64,000 bases of DNA from NCBI RefSeq assembly GCF_040881935.1, contig NZ_JBBECH010000054.1, positions 1 to 64,000 of the forward strand, given 5' to 3'. The notes under the pieces are model-generated. The model was not told the DNA's origin. It saw only the letters and a list, made by a program, of their open reading frames with translations, and did not search any database. How positions within the stretch are numbered: the stretch's first letter is position 1; every line of letters starts with the position of its first letter. The translations under genes and the position numbers were made by a program. This stretch comes from Saccharospirillum sp040881935 (GTDB lineage: Bacteria > Pseudomonadota > Gammaproteobacteria > Pseudomonadales > Natronospirillaceae). Shown piece by piece: positions 8,964 through 18,416 of this stretch.

Positions 8964-9935
8964 ATGTTGTTAGCCTGGCTTGCCATTGTGGCTGGATTGG
9001 CGCTGTTGGTCTGGAGTGCCGACAAGTTTGTCGAAGGTGCCTCGGTGACTGCCAAATACGCCGGCATGTCGCCGTTGCTGATCGGTATGGTGATCATTGG
9101 TTTTGGCACTTCAGCACCGGAGATGGTGGTCTCGGCCATCGCCTCGCTGCAGGGTAACCCCGGCCTGGCACTGGGTAACGCCTACGGCTCCAACATTACC
9201 AACATTGGCCTGGTCATCGGTCTGGTGGCGGTTATTTCTCCTATTCGGGTGCAATCTCGCATCCTCACTAAAGAGCTGCCATTGTTGCTTGCCGTTATCC
9301 TGTTGGGTGGCTTTCAGTTGTTGGATGGTGAATTGAGCCGGTTGGATGCGTTTATATTGTTACTGGTCTTCTTGGGCATCATGGGCTGGTCGATTCTGCA
9401 GGGACGACAAAAACCGGCGGACTCGCTCGAAGCCGAGTATGTTAAAGAGATTGGCTCACACCCGATGAGCCTGACCAGAGCTCTCACATGGCTGGTTATC
9501 GGTCTGGTCTTGCTGGTGATCAGTTCGCGTCTGCTGGTCTGGGGCGCTGTCATTATTGCCCAGAGCTTTGGTGTCAGTGATCTGATCATTGGTTTGACCG
9601 TGGTGGCTATTGGCACTTCATTACCGGAACTGGCGTCGTCACTGGTGGCCATTAAGAAGAACGAGCACGAGCTGGCTCTGGGTAACGTGTTGGGCTCGGG
9701 CCTGTTCAACACTCTGGCGGTGGTCGGTATTGCCGCGGGCATTCATCCTTTGGCTGTGGATCCGGAAGTGCTGTATCGGGACTGGGTAGTGATGGCGGCG
9801 CTGACCGTTGTGCTGTTGATCATGGGTATTGGCCTGCGCGGACGTCAGGGGCGAATCAATCGCGTTGAAGGCGGCTTGTTGTTGCTGACTTATGCAGGCT
9901 ACACCGGCTACCTGGTTTCGCTGGTGTTAAGTTGA
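8964..9935 (+). CDS. Inner-membrane calcium/sodium exchanger, YrbG/CaxA family
   Basis: A 323-residue member of the Ca2+/cation antiporter superfamily. It has two homologous halves, each with the alpha-repeat signature: GFGTSAPEMVVSAIASLQGNPGLALGN near residue 35 and AIGTSLPELASSLVAIKKNEHELALGN near residue 215. The acidic residue in each GTS-PE motif lines the cation site. I chose the ATG at 8964, which has GGAG nine bases upstream, over the in-frame GTG at 8955. The gene stands alone, with a -10-like TATACT near 8927. Confidence 0.92.
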   Translation: MLLAWLAIVAGLALLVWSADKFVEGASVTAKYAGMSPLLIGMVIIGFGTSAPEMVVSAIASLQGNPGLALGNAYGSNITNIGLVIGLVAVISPIRVQSRILTKELPLLLAVILLGGFQLLDGELSRLDAFILLLVFLGIMGWSILQGRQKPADSLEAEYVKEIGSHPMSLTRALTWLVIGLVLLVISSRLLVWGAVIIAQSFGVSDLIIGLTVVAIGTSLPELASSLVAIKKNEHELALGNVLGSGLFNTLAVVGIAAGIHPLAVDPEVLYRDWVVMAALTVVLLIMGIGLRGRQGRINRVEGGLLLLTYAGYTGYLVSLVLS

Positions 9936-10001
9936 TCACATAACGGTTGAGAAGACGTGGTGAGTAGTGGCAACGGCACAACCGGTTCAGTGATCCTTGC
10001 G

Positions 10002-10619
10002 TCAGCTTTTGACGGCTAACAGGGCCCCAGCACTGATCATGATGCTGCCGGCAGTCCGGTTCAGCCGTTGCATGGACCGGCTGGACCGGGCCAGCTTGCG
10101 TGCTTTCGAAGCCCCCCAGGCAATCGCCATCAGGCCGGTCATTAACGCGACTACGGTCAACGCAGCAGCCAGCACAATGTCTGCATGACTGAGCCGGGTC
10201 AGATCCATGAAGGTTGGCAAGAAAGCAATATAGAACAGAATAACTTTGGGGTTGGACGCTGAAATCGCCATGCCCTGGAGCAGGCTAGTGCCGATACCCG
10301 AGCGTTTGACCGGGGTGTCACCTATTTCGGTCGGTGCCGGTGTTGTCCAGAGTTTCCAGCCAAGATAAATCAGATAGGCCGCCCCGGCATACCGAATAAG
10401 GGTGAACAGCGTACCGTAGTTTTCGGCAATGGCCGACAGACTGAAGCAGGCCAGCACCAGGTACAGTACATCGCTGATGACCATGCCAAACGCCAGGGCG
10501 GTGCAGGCCCGGGTACCCTGGCTAAGGGCGCGGGCCAGAATGGCGAAAATGCCAGGGCCCGGGGTAATGCCGAAAATAAAGATGGCAATAAAGAAGGTCA
10601 GAGCGCTGGTCAGGGTCAT
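10002..10619 (-). CDS. LysE/RhtB family amino-acid exporter
   Basis: A 205-residue membrane protein with the family hallmark N-terminus TFFIAIFIFGITPGPGIFAILARALSQG, followed by about five hydrophobic segments, ending in ALLAVKS. Members export amino acids such as lysine, homoserine or leucine by proton antiport. The substrate is not predictable here. The ATG at 10619 places the start just before the first membrane segment. An in-frame GTG at 10646 would add nine polar residues. It converges on the YrbG-type gene. Confidence 0.9.
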   Translation of the reverse strand: MTLTSALTFFIAIFIFGITPGPGIFAILARALSQGTRACTALAFGMVISDVLYLVLACFSLSAIAENYGTLFTLIRYAGAAYLIYLGWKLWTTPAPTEIGDTPVKRSGIGTSLLQGMAISASNPKVILFYIAFLPTFMDLTRLSHADIVLAAALTVVALMTGLMAIAWGASKARKLARSSRSMQRLNRTAGSIMISAGALLAVKS

Positions 10620-10830
10620 GTTGGTGCTCGAATAGTGGGGCGACACACTATTCTCGCAGTATCCCGAGTCGCCGTGAAGCGGTCTAAATACTTTTTTATT
10701 CGAGGATCCGAGCCTGATTTGTAGACCCGGCTGGCATTTTTTACCTTTGTTTCATGAAAAAATTCGGAAAAGACTTGGCGCACTCTCAGGTGCAGGTACA
10801 CCGATTAAAACTTAGTAGAGTATCGATACC

Positions 10831-10854
10831 GTTAAAAGAGCGCCACTCTGGCGC
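10831..10854 (-). terminator. Probable terminator of the minus-strand lipoprotein gene
   Basis: On the minus strand GCGCC-AGAGT-GGCGC is followed by TCTTTTAAC. It lies 70 bp downstream of the lipoprotein stop at 10925. The stem is short, but its position and the T-rich tail fit an intrinsic terminator. Confidence 0.5.
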
Positions 10855-10924
10855 GAGGCACGCGACGTTGGGCAATGTGTCGCCGAGCGAATTTATTCCG
10901 CTGGCGGCGCATCGTTCGCTGGTG

Positions 10925-11713
10925 TCATGAACAGTACCTCACCGGCCAGGCCTGGTTTTGCAGGCTGAAGAAGGCATTTTGCGCCAGTTGAATGCGAACC
11001 GTGGCCTGGAACCGGAAACTGGCGGTGTCGACTTCAAACTCGACGCGGTCTTCGGCCCGGGCGATGCCGGGTTTGAACGGTGGCTGCCAGTCCATGTCGA
11101 AGGCCTCCCATAAGGTGACCCGGGTTCGGATCTGGCCATTCAGGTCGGCTTCGGCGGCGTTGTTGATTTGCTGCATCAAGCGGCCAAGATCGAGCTCCAG
11201 CTCGGTTTCATCGCGCGGCAGGGCGCGGTTGACGGTCCAGCTCTCATTGCCGCACCAGGCGGTGAAGGACCAGCCTCTGGGTCGCTCGGTCGCACCGCGC
11301 ACCGACAAAATCAGTTCGTCTTCACGATCAAAGCGATCACCAGCCAGGCTAGCGGCGCCAGCCAACGACACGGTTTCCCCAACCGGCAGAGACAGTTCGG
11401 CCATGCCCGGGATCAGCAGACGGTAGGGGCCGGTTTCGGGGTCGAGCGTCAGGGAATATTCACCGTCGTCCGCGCCACGGTTCAACACCCGTATTTCACC
11501 GCCCCGGGTCAGCAGTTCCGGCGGGTTGGCGGCAGCATCCACACGGCGGCTCCAGAAACCGGTGCGCCACTGGGTATCCAGTTCAACCCGGTCGGGCAAT
11601 TGGCGGTAATCCACCGTGACTTCAAGTTCTTCGGTGTCGACTTTGTTAAGCGGGACAGAGCTGCAGCCAGCCAGCAATAACAGGCATAGAACCGCAATGG
11701 CGTGGGTGCGCAT
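10925..11713 (-). CDS. Uncharacterised lipoprotein
   Basis: A 262-residue exported protein of unknown function. The N-terminus MRTHAIAVLCLLLLAGCSS is a clear lipoprotein signal with an LLAGC lipobox, so the mature protein should be anchored by a lipidated Cys near residue 17. The mature part is soluble, acidic and beta-rich in appearance, with no motif I recognise. The ATG at 11713 has GGGAG nine bases upstream and is preferred to a TTG six bases earlier. Its neighbours do not suggest a role. Confidence 0.75.
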   Translation of the reverse strand: MRTHAIAVLCLLLLAGCSSVPLNKVDTEELEVTVDYRQLPDRVELDTQWRTGFWSRRVDAAANPPELLTRGGEIRVLNRGADDGEYSLTLDPETGPYRLLIPGMAELSLPVGETVSLAGAASLAGDRFDREDELILSVRGATERPRGWSFTAWCGNESWTVNRALPRDETELELDLGRLMQQINNAAEADLNGQIRTRVTLWEAFDMDWQPPFKPGIARAEDRVEFEVDTASFRFQATVRIQLAQNAFFSLQNQAWPVRYCS

Positions 11714-11874
11714 AAGCAATCACTCCCGAAGCAATTAAGAGTGTTGCCAGTATAGTGTTTTCATGACTGAAACACAGGCATGGCAGCTGCGGTTTACAGG
11801 CCGAATACGAACAGCGGTCAGCAGTCTGGGGTAATATGCTGCATCAACTCGTCACAGACAAACAGGAGTCACCC

Positions 11875-12474
11875 ATGATCACTGAGGGACCCAGGAACGG
11901 CCCAACAATGGTTCTTGCCCACGGTGCCGGTGCGCCGATGGACTCGGAGTTCATGAACGAGATGACCGCCCGGCTAACCCGGCGCGGCGTGCGCGTCATC
12001 CGTTTTGAGTTTCCGTACATGGCTGAGCGGCGGGTGACGGGCAAAAAACGCCCGCCGGACCGGGCGCCCCGGTTGGTGGAATATTTCAACCAGGTGCTGG
12101 ACAAACTGGGCGACGGGCCAGTCTATATCGGCGGGAAATCCATGGGTGGCCGTATGGCAACGCTGGTGGCAACCGGGCGTAATGTGGCCGGTGTCTGTGT
12201 ATTGGGGTATCCGTTTCATCCGCCGGGAAAACCGGAGAAAACCCGGCTCGATCATCTGCCTGACGTCCGCTGCCCGGTGCTAATCTGCCAGGGCGAGCGT
12301 GATACCCTGGGCAATCGGGAGCAGGTCGAGGGGTACTCGTTGCCGAAGGCGATCACGCTGGACTGGTGCCCCGATGGGGACCACAGCCTGAAACCGCGCA
12401 AGGCCAGCGGCATTAGCCATGCCGATAACCTGGATCTGGCCGCCGATGCGATCGCCGGTTTTATCGGTGTTTGA
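11875..12474 (+). CDS. Small alpha/beta hydrolase, KANL3/Tex30-like
   Basis: A 199-residue alpha/beta-hydrolase. It has an oxyanion-side motif VLAHGAGAPMDSEFM near residue 12, a nucleophile elbow GGKSMGGRMA near residue 78, and a C-terminal catalytic His in DGDHSLKPRK. The arrangement resembles the KANL3/Tex30 and dienelactone-hydrolase-like group, whose substrates are mostly unknown. The ATG at 11875 has CAGGAG just upstream. An upstream in-frame ATG at 11836 lacks such a site. It appears to be monocistronic. Confidence 0.85.
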   Translation: MITEGPRNGPTMVLAHGAGAPMDSEFMNEMTARLTRRGVRVIRFEFPYMAERRVTGKKRPPDRAPRLVEYFNQVLDKLGDGPVYIGGKSMGGRMATLVATGRNVAGVCVLGYPFHPPGKPEKTRLDHLPDVRCPVLICQGERDTLGNREQVEGYSLPKAITLDWCPDGDHSLKPRKASGISHADNLDLAADAIAGFIGV

Positions 12475-12700
12475 GGGTCTTTTATCCTGTATTTACCGGT
12501 TTTTGACGCTACGCTTGGTAACGCTTTAGCGCCCCGGTTGTCTTTCATGCAACGCCCGGCACTGGTATTCTTGCCGGTCTGAGCTTCGGATCCGTGCCCG
12601 GACCCAAGTGAGACTAATCAGGGCAAGGGCCTGCGCGCGCAAGCACAGGTCTTACATTCTCAGGCTGCAGTACGCAGCCACCTCCAAACAGGAGCCTCTT

Positions 12701-13165
12701 ATGAACATTGCTGCTCAACGCGTTGTATCCATTCATTATGAAGTGAAGGATGAAGACGGCGTTGTCGTGGATTCCTCCGAAGGGCGCGATCCTCTGGTTT
12801 ATCTGCATGGTAACCAGAACATCATCCCCGGTCTTGAAAAAGCACTCGATGGCCTGGCCCAGGGCGATGCCTTCGACGTTCAGGTAACGCCGGAAGAAGC
12901 CTACGGCGAACTCCAGGATGGCCTGGTTCAGTCAGTGCCCATGGAATCGTTCCAGGGTGTCGAAAAAGTCGAAGAAGGCATGGTGTTTACTGCCCAAACT
13001 CAGGGTGGGCCATTGCAGGTCACCGTGACCGCTATCGAAGACGATACCGTGACCGTCGACGGCAACCATCCGCTGGCCGGCAAATCACTGAGCTTTAAAG
13101 GTGAAGTTGCTGACATTCGCGAAGCCACGGCGGAAGAGCTTGAGCACGGCCACGTACACCAATAA
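12701..13165 (+). CDS. FKBP-type peptidyl-prolyl isomerase, SlyD-like
   Basis: A 154-residue SlyD/FkpB-type proline isomerase. The FKBP fold starts at residue 3 (AQRVVSIHYEVKDEDG), has the active-site stretch NIIPGLEKALDGLAQGD, an insert-in-flap domain in the middle (EAYGELQDGLVQSVP) and returns to FKBP at the end (GNHPLAGKSLSFKGEV). SlyD usually carries a long His/Cys-rich metal-binding tail. Here only HGHVHQ remains, so nickel handling is unlikely to be strong. AGGAG lies about ten bases before the ATG. An upstream extension to 12608 is unlikely. Confidence 0.92.
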   Translation: MNIAAQRVVSIHYEVKDEDGVVVDSSEGRDPLVYLHGNQNIIPGLEKALDGLAQGDAFDVQVTPEEAYGELQDGLVQSVPMESFQGVEKVEEGMVFTAQTQGGPLQVTVTAIEDDTVTVDGNHPLAGKSLSFKGEVADIREATAEELEHGHVHQ

Positions 13166-13380
13166 GCCAGTACAGGTTGTGATCGAACCCTGAGGGCGAA
13201 GGCGCCGGCTCTGATTGCCGCGCCGGATGCCCGTTTCAGGCGTTCTGTTTCCAGGCAAGCCGGGACCCTTCAGGGGTGCTCCCGGTGCGCCCTGACCATC
13301 AAACAACCCGCCTCTCAACTTTATTTTATGTTTATGGCGACGACCATGCTTGAACATCCCACTACCTCAGGTTAACAACA

Positions 13381-13578
13381 GTGTCGGTTAAATATTGGAC
13401 GAGTGCGGTGCCCAGCGACACCGAATTGCGCAGCGCGTCGTTGCGCCACTGCCTTTGGATCGGCGTTTTTGCCTATGCTTTTTACACCCTGATGCTGGAA
13501 GTGACCGCACCGCCCAGCTCGGGTGCAGAAAAGTCACCCGCCCAGACCCCTATGTCGTCGCGCGCACCTGCCCGATGA
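13381..13578 (+). CDS. Small membrane protein coupled to the next gene
   Basis: A 65-residue product starting with GTG. One hydrophobic segment (LWIGVFAYAFYTLMLEV, residues 26-42) is followed by a polar, Pro/Ser-rich tail. Its stop overlaps the start of the next membrane protein in an ATGA arrangement at 13575-13578, which is the main reason to believe it is translated. The ribosome binding site is weak and I do not recognise a family. Confidence 0.45.
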   Translation: MSVKYWTSAVPSDTELRSASLRHCLWIGVFAYAFYTLMLEVTAPPSSGAEKSPAQTPMSSRAPAR

Positions 13579-14177
13579 TCCGGCGCCTCCTGGCCTGGGT
13601 CGCTATCGCCGCCATGATTTGGCTGGTGTTTTTTACCGATGGTCAGGGTCTGGTGATGCGTTGGCTGGGAGCACAGGATCAACCCCATGTCTGGATTGTG
13701 CTTGGCACTGCTCTGGTCTACGCCATTGCGCTTTCTGTACCGTTTCTGCCAGCCGTTGAACTTGGCTGGCTGGTGATGGCGGCCTTCGGCCCTATCGGTA
13801 TTCTCACCATCTGGGCGGCTACCCCACTGGGTTTACTGCTGGCGTTCAGCATTGGTTACTGGCTGCGCGAATGGCCGCAGCTACAACGGCTGCAACAGCG
13901 GTTCGAAGCCAGGGTCGCGGCGGCAATCAGCGATCGCCCGGGCGACAGAATGCTGCGCTTTGCCAGCGATAAATTGGCCAGCCACCCTTACATCGCTCTG
14001 GCGATTCTTGTAAATACACCTGGCAATTGGCTGATAGGGGGCGGTGGCGGCATAGGTTTGCTGGCAGGTGCCTCGGGGTTATATCACCCGCTTAAATTCG
14101 TATTGGTGTTGATTCCGGCCACGGGTGTTGTCGCCGTGCTAATGTTGGTTGGAGTTTATTCTCGCCCCGTCGGTTAA
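13575..14177 (+). CDS. Multi-pass membrane protein, possibly VTT/TVP38-like
   Basis: A 200-residue protein with about five membrane segments. The stretch PFLPAVELGWLVMAAFGPIG followed by a Gly-rich helix, and the later NTPGNWLIGGGGGIGLL, resemble the two re-entrant motifs of the VTT/SNARE-associated family, but the match is loose and I treat it as uncharacterised. The ATG overlaps the stop of the preceding small membrane protein gene. The next gene downstream is convergent. Confidence 0.65.
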   Translation: MIRRLLAWVAIAAMIWLVFFTDGQGLVMRWLGAQDQPHVWIVLGTALVYAIALSVPFLPAVELGWLVMAAFGPIGILTIWAATPLGLLLAFSIGYWLREWPQLQRLQQRFEARVAAAISDRPGDRMLRFASDKLASHPYIALAILVNTPGNWLIGGGGGIGLLAGASGLYHPLKFVLVLIPATGVVAVLMLVGVYSRPVG

Positions 14178-14273
14178 TTCAAAAAGGAATTCTCTCGAGT
14201 TGTTGAAAGCCACAATAGTCAAGTATCGGCTGGCGGACAGGCCTACCCGTTAGCCGATACGGTTTCCTGACAC

Positions 14274-15716
14274 TCACAACAACGGACTGGCCAGCTGCGC
14301 GAGGTTTTCCAGCACTCGTTTGTGGAAACGGCGCTGACGCCACTCGTTCAATTCCAGCCGATGGCAATTCTTTTTGTATTCGGCAACGACGGCGACCATG
14401 GCATTGCAGAACGCCGGGTCGTCGACCACCAGAGTGGCCTCGAAGTTTAGCCAGATAGAGCGCATGTCGAGATTGACCGAGCCGACCAGAACCAGGTGGT
14501 CGTCAATGATGACGCTTTTGGTGTGTAGCAAGCCGCCTTCAAATCGCAGTATTTCGATACCGTGGCTAAGCAAATCGTCGTAAAACGAGCGGCCCGCGTA
14601 TTTGGCCAGATGACTGTCGATGCGTCGCGGTATCAACAGCGTGACTTCAAGGCCGCGCTTGGCGACGGACTTGAGTGCCTGCAGTAGAGAGTCATCCGGC
14701 ACGAAATAAGGTGTGGTGATGATTACCCGGCGTTGGGCGTTGTGCACTGCGGTGAGCAGCACCTGCAGCAGAATGTCTTCATCGAAGGCAGGGCCGGTCG
14801 GTAGAAACTGCATCAGCGCCGGGCCGTTGCTGGCAGCTTCGGGCCAGCTTAAGGCCGTGTTAAGGCGGTGCCCGGTTTCCATTTCCCAGTCGAAGATCAT
14901 GGTGCCCTGAATGATGGCGGCCATGGGGCCCTCGACCCGAACCATCACATCCACCCAGGGGCCAAAGCCGCTGTGTTTTTTGAACCAGTCCGGGTCGGCC
15001 AGGTTCATCGAGCCGTTGTAGGCGACGCGATTGTCGATGCTGATCAGCTTGCGGTGCTGACGCAGATCGATGCGCTGCAGGAACATACGCAGCACATTGG
15101 CGTGCAACACATCCAGTACTTCAACGCCGGCCTCGACCAGTTGCCGGTGTCGGGCGCTGTTCAAAAACCGGTTGGACCCCACGCTGTCGAGCATCACGTA
15201 GACTGAGACGCCGCGCGCCCGGGCGGTTGCCAGAGCGGCAAGCACCTCTTCGACCCGACCTTCGGGTTCCAGAATGTAGAACTCTATGAAGATCCAGTCT
15301 TCAGCGAGGTTGAGGTCGTCGAGCAGAGAGTCGAAGACTGCATCGGGTTCACTTAGCAATTGCCAGTTGTGGCCGCGCAGGGCTGGTAGCTTGAGGCTGC
15401 CGAGCGTCAGCTCCATGACCGGTCGCAGCGGCGCGCCCACCAGGGTGTTCAGTGCGTCGCGTTCGCTCACCTGCTCCAGCCATTGATTGTAAAACCGGTT
15501 TTGTACCATGGCGCGTTTGGCGCGCAACCGGCCCAGGTAGCGTTCGCCAAACATCAGGTAAAGGCCGAAACCGACCAGCGGCAGGATGTAGATCAGCAGC
15601 AGCCACGCCAGGGTGACACCCACACTGCGTCGCCGCATCAGAATGCGGAAACTCAGCGCGATCAGCAGCGCAAAATAAAGCCAGAGGCCCAGTGTCAGCA
15701 GCCAGTCCCAGGTCAT
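14274..15716 (-). CDS. cls: Cardiolipin synthase (phospholipase D family)
   Basis: A 480-residue cardiolipin synthase that would condense two phosphatidylglycerol molecules (or PG and PE) at the inner membrane. Two N-terminal hydrophobic segments (WLLTLGLWLYFALLIALSF and VTLAWLLLIYILPLVGFGLY) precede two HKD catalytic motifs: HRKLISID with YNGSMNLAD near residue 220, and HTKSVIIDD with VGSVNLDMRS near residue 400. Length and layout fit ClsA. It is flanked by converging and same-strand genes with no obvious operon. Confidence 0.94.
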   Translation of the reverse strand: MTWDWLLTLGLWLYFALLIALSFRILMRRRSVGVTLAWLLLIYILPLVGFGLYLMFGERYLGRLRAKRAMVQNRFYNQWLEQVSERDALNTLVGAPLRPVMELTLGSLKLPALRGHNWQLLSEPDAVFDSLLDDLNLAEDWIFIEFYILEPEGRVEEVLAALATARARGVSVYVMLDSVGSNRFLNSARHRQLVEAGVEVLDVLHANVLRMFLQRIDLRQHRKLISIDNRVAYNGSMNLADPDWFKKHSGFGPWVDVMVRVEGPMAAIIQGTMIFDWEMETGHRLNTALSWPEAASNGPALMQFLPTGPAFDEDILLQVLLTAVHNAQRRVIITTPYFVPDDSLLQALKSVAKRGLEVTLLIPRRIDSHLAKYAGRSFYDDLLSHGIEILRFEGGLLHTKSVIIDDHLVLVGSVNLDMRSIWLNFEATLVVDDPAFCNAMVAVVAEYKKNCHRLELNEWRQRRFHKRVLENLAQLASPLL

Positions 15717-15964
15717 GCCGTGTCCAGTATCGGTCGGGGTTCAGTGAGTGTCGGCCATTGTACGATGGGGCACAAGGTCAGGGGTAAAGCGGGAGGAGGA
15801 AATCAGTGTAAAACAGTCGACATGGAAAGCGTCAATTACTGGACGCTTTGACTGCCAAGAACCAGTTGGCGGGGTCGATCGGGTAGACATCCATCAGTTC
15901 GATAACCTGGTCAACTAGGGGGGAGTCGAATTAGTAATCCCATGTTGCCGAGTATCAGGGTGTG

Positions 15965-16750
15965 TTAGCGGGCCCGATCAGACCGCGCCAGGCCTGCGTG
16001 TAACCAGCGCACAGGAAGATGGCGCAGCACGGCAACAATCAGCCGGTAATTCCAGCCCTGAATCGACAGCACCCGGCCCCGTGTCAGGTCTTTGAACGAG
16101 CGGGCGACGACGGCGTCGGCCGACCAGGCGCGGGTGAGCCCCCGGCGCCTATAAAAACTGGCCGGATCAAGCCCCATGCGGGCATGGAAGTCCGTTACGG
16201 TGAAACCGGGGCATACCGCCAGTGCGCGCAGCCCTTCGCGGCGGTAACTCAGCGCCAGCGTCTCAGTAAATGCCCGCACAAAGGCTTTGGTGGGGCCATA
16301 CAAGGCGCTGTGCGGTGTGGGTAGCCAGCTGGCCACCGAGGCCAGGTTGATGACCAGGCCCCGGGTGCGGAGCAGATTGGGCAGGGCGGCATGGGTTAGC
16401 TGCAGGGTACTCAGTACGTGCACATCCAACAGGGCCTGGTGGCGGGACCAGTTCACATCGCCAAAGCGGCCGTCGTCGGCATAACCGGCATTATTGATCA
16501 GGGCATCCAGCCGCGGCAGTAGCGTTACTTCCTGGATCAGTGCTTCGCGCTGATCGGCCTCGGCCAGATCGACCTTTCGATACTCGACTTCGATCGGGTA
16601 TCGGTCACGCAGGCGCTGGCACACCGCAATCAGTTCGGCTTCGCGACGACCGGTTAGCAGTAAATGGTAGCCATCGGCCGCCAACCGATTGGCGTAAGCA
16701 GCACCGATACCGCTGGTGGCACCGGTTATTACGGCTAGGGGGTGAGTCAT
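15965..16750 (-). CDS. Short-chain dehydrogenase/reductase
   Basis: A 261-residue classical SDR with an NAD(P)-binding TGATSGIGAAYA motif at residue 9, the NNAG motif near residue 90, and the catalytic YGPTK (Tyr and Lys) near residue 160. The following helix FVRAFTETLALSYRREGLR and the CPGFTVTDFH segment resemble the DltE/YqjQ-like short-chain reductases. The substrate is unknown. The ATG at 16750 has GAAGGA upstream. The 248 bp downstream to cls (15717-15964) show no gene or clear structure. Confidence 0.88.
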   Translation of the reverse strand: MTHPLAVITGATSGIGAAYANRLAADGYHLLLTGRREAELIAVCQRLRDRYPIEVEYRKVDLAEADQREALIQEVTLLPRLDALINNAGYADDGRFGDVNWSRHQALLDVHVLSTLQLTHAALPNLLRTRGLVINLASVASWLPTPHSALYGPTKAFVRAFTETLALSYRREGLRALAVCPGFTVTDFHARMGLDPASFYRRRGLTRAWSADAVVARSFKDLTRGRVLSIQGWNYRLIVAVLRHLPVRWLHAGLARSDRAR

Positions 16751-16933
16751 TGATGGCCATCCTTCGGGAAGTGGGCCTAGATCATGCCAGAGTGACATCG
16801 CCGGGCAAACTGATTGGCGGTCCACACCCTATTCTGTTCAGGGTGAGCCTGGCGAACTCCGCGTTCGTGATTCCAGTGACCCCCTGCTTTATACTGCGCC
16901 GCTTGCCAGCTACTGACACACAGGATTAAACCC

Positions 16934-18247
16934 ATGGTGCACACCGACACTCCGAACCGGCCGCAGTGGCCCGGCTATCGCTGGCCGCACCTGTGCGACC
17001 TGACCCGGGCCCTGCAAGCCGAACCACAGTGGCCGCAGATGGATCGCTGGCTGGCGGCCCGGTTTCGGGAACGTAAGGCGTATGGTGGCAAAGACCGGCG
17101 CTTTTACAGCGACCGGTTGTTTCGCTTGTGCCGCCTGGCGGCGGTGCCGGTGATCCTGCAGCAAGGCTATGCACAGACCGACTCGGATGCGAACCGAAAC
17201 GACGAGACGTGGACTGCTGTAACCCTGTGGCAGGCCTTCAGAGCCATTCCTGCGGTTGAACTCTGGGGCTGGCTGGTCTTGCTGGACGAGGTGGATGATC
17301 AGGCACCCCGAGAACTGACCGATGTAGCCGAGCGGCGTGCCTGGCTGGATCGTCAACGCGATGATGCCGACTTGCAGGCAGCGGTGCGTGGCTGGTTGAA
17401 CAGCTGGCAGCCGTGGCTGGACCGTCGTATCGCGGCCAGCGGTTGGTCGGAAACCCAAGCGGTGCAGTGGCAGTCCCTGCAAATGACGCGTCCTCCCATC
17501 TGGTTGCGTGCCCTGCCCGGTAAGGGCGAGCAGGCAACCCGTTCATTGCACGCAGCGGGGCTAGAGTTGGTGGCACAGCAAGGCGATGTGCTGGCGCTCG
17601 AACCCGATACTCAGGTTACCAAAACCAAAGCCTGGGATGCCGGTTGGGTGGAGATACAGGATCGGGCCAGTCAACGCATTGTTGAGGCTGTCGCCGCCGC
17701 GCCCGGGCACCGGGTCTGGGATGTGTGTGCCGGTGGTGGTGGCAAGGCCGTGGCGCTGGCCAGCCTGGTGGGGGCAACCGGTGAGGTGATTGCGACGGAC
17801 ATCCGGGCTCACGCCCTGCAAGAAACCGAGCGCCGCGCGGCGCGGCAGAGGTTTACCAACCTGCATACCCAGCCGCTGGATGCCACCCAACCCGACGCGG
17901 TGGCCGCGCTGAACGCAGGGACCTTTGACCGGGTGGTGATCGATGCACCCTGTTCCGGTGCCGGTACCTGGCGGCGTAACCCGGACAGCCGCTGGCGTCT
18001 GACCGGCGACGCCATTCACACCCTGCAGCCGATTCAGGACCAGCTACTGGCTCAGGCCTCGGCGTCGGTTAACCCGGGTGGGTATCTGGTGTATGCGACC
18101 TGCAGCTGGCTGGTCGAAGAAAACGAAGACCGGGTCAGTCAGTTCTTGTCAGGCCATCCCGAATTTTGCGTACTGAGCCAGCAACTGGTCGGCGCGCCCG
18201 AAGACAACGCCGACACCATGTTTGTGGCAGTGCTGCAGCGGGCTTAA
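16934..18247 (+). CDS. RsmB/NOP2-family RNA m5C methyltransferase
   Basis: A 437-residue S-adenosylmethionine-dependent RNA cytosine-5 methyltransferase. The C-terminal Rossmann domain contains the SAM loop VWDVCAGGGGKAVALAS near residue 260 and both signature cysteines: DAPCSGAGTWRRNPD (motif IV, forms the covalent link to cytosine) and YATCS (motif VI). The N-terminal half is diverged from RsmB, so the rRNA target is uncertain. The gene is divergent from the SDR with about 180 bp between them. Confidence 0.88.
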   Translation: MVHTDTPNRPQWPGYRWPHLCDLTRALQAEPQWPQMDRWLAARFRERKAYGGKDRRFYSDRLFRLCRLAAVPVILQQGYAQTDSDANRNDETWTAVTLWQAFRAIPAVELWGWLVLLDEVDDQAPRELTDVAERRAWLDRQRDDADLQAAVRGWLNSWQPWLDRRIAASGWSETQAVQWQSLQMTRPPIWLRALPGKGEQATRSLHAAGLELVAQQGDVLALEPDTQVTKTKAWDAGWVEIQDRASQRIVEAVAAAPGHRVWDVCAGGGGKAVALASLVGATGEVIATDIRAHALQETERRAARQRFTNLHTQPLDATQPDAVAALNAGTFDRVVIDAPCSGAGTWRRNPDSRWRLTGDAIHTLQPIQDQLLAQASASVNPGGYLVYATCSWLVEENEDRVSQFLSGHPEFCVLSQQLVGAPEDNADTMFVAVLQRA

Positions 18248-18416
18248 CCCTCGTTGGGCGGTACCTGTTTTGCCTGCTGGGTTTTTAACGTTTTTGCCAC
18301 TTTAATGGCGTGCTGAGGCGCTGCGCGGGCTTTGACTAAAATAGCGTTCTATAAACCTGTTTGCTGGTTATTAACGTAATCTGTTGATATCGCCAACCGC
18401 TTTGTTTGGAGTACGC

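Noticed and set aside
10770..10800. Possible glycine riboswitch fragment (CACTCTCAGGTGCAGG)
   Set aside because: Only a short string resembles the motif. The paired stems and conserved core are absent and no glycine gene follows.
13085..13357. 90-codon minus-strand frame overlapping the FKBP gene end
   Set aside because: It is the antisense shadow of the isomerase gene and downstream sequence; no domain or ribosome binding site.
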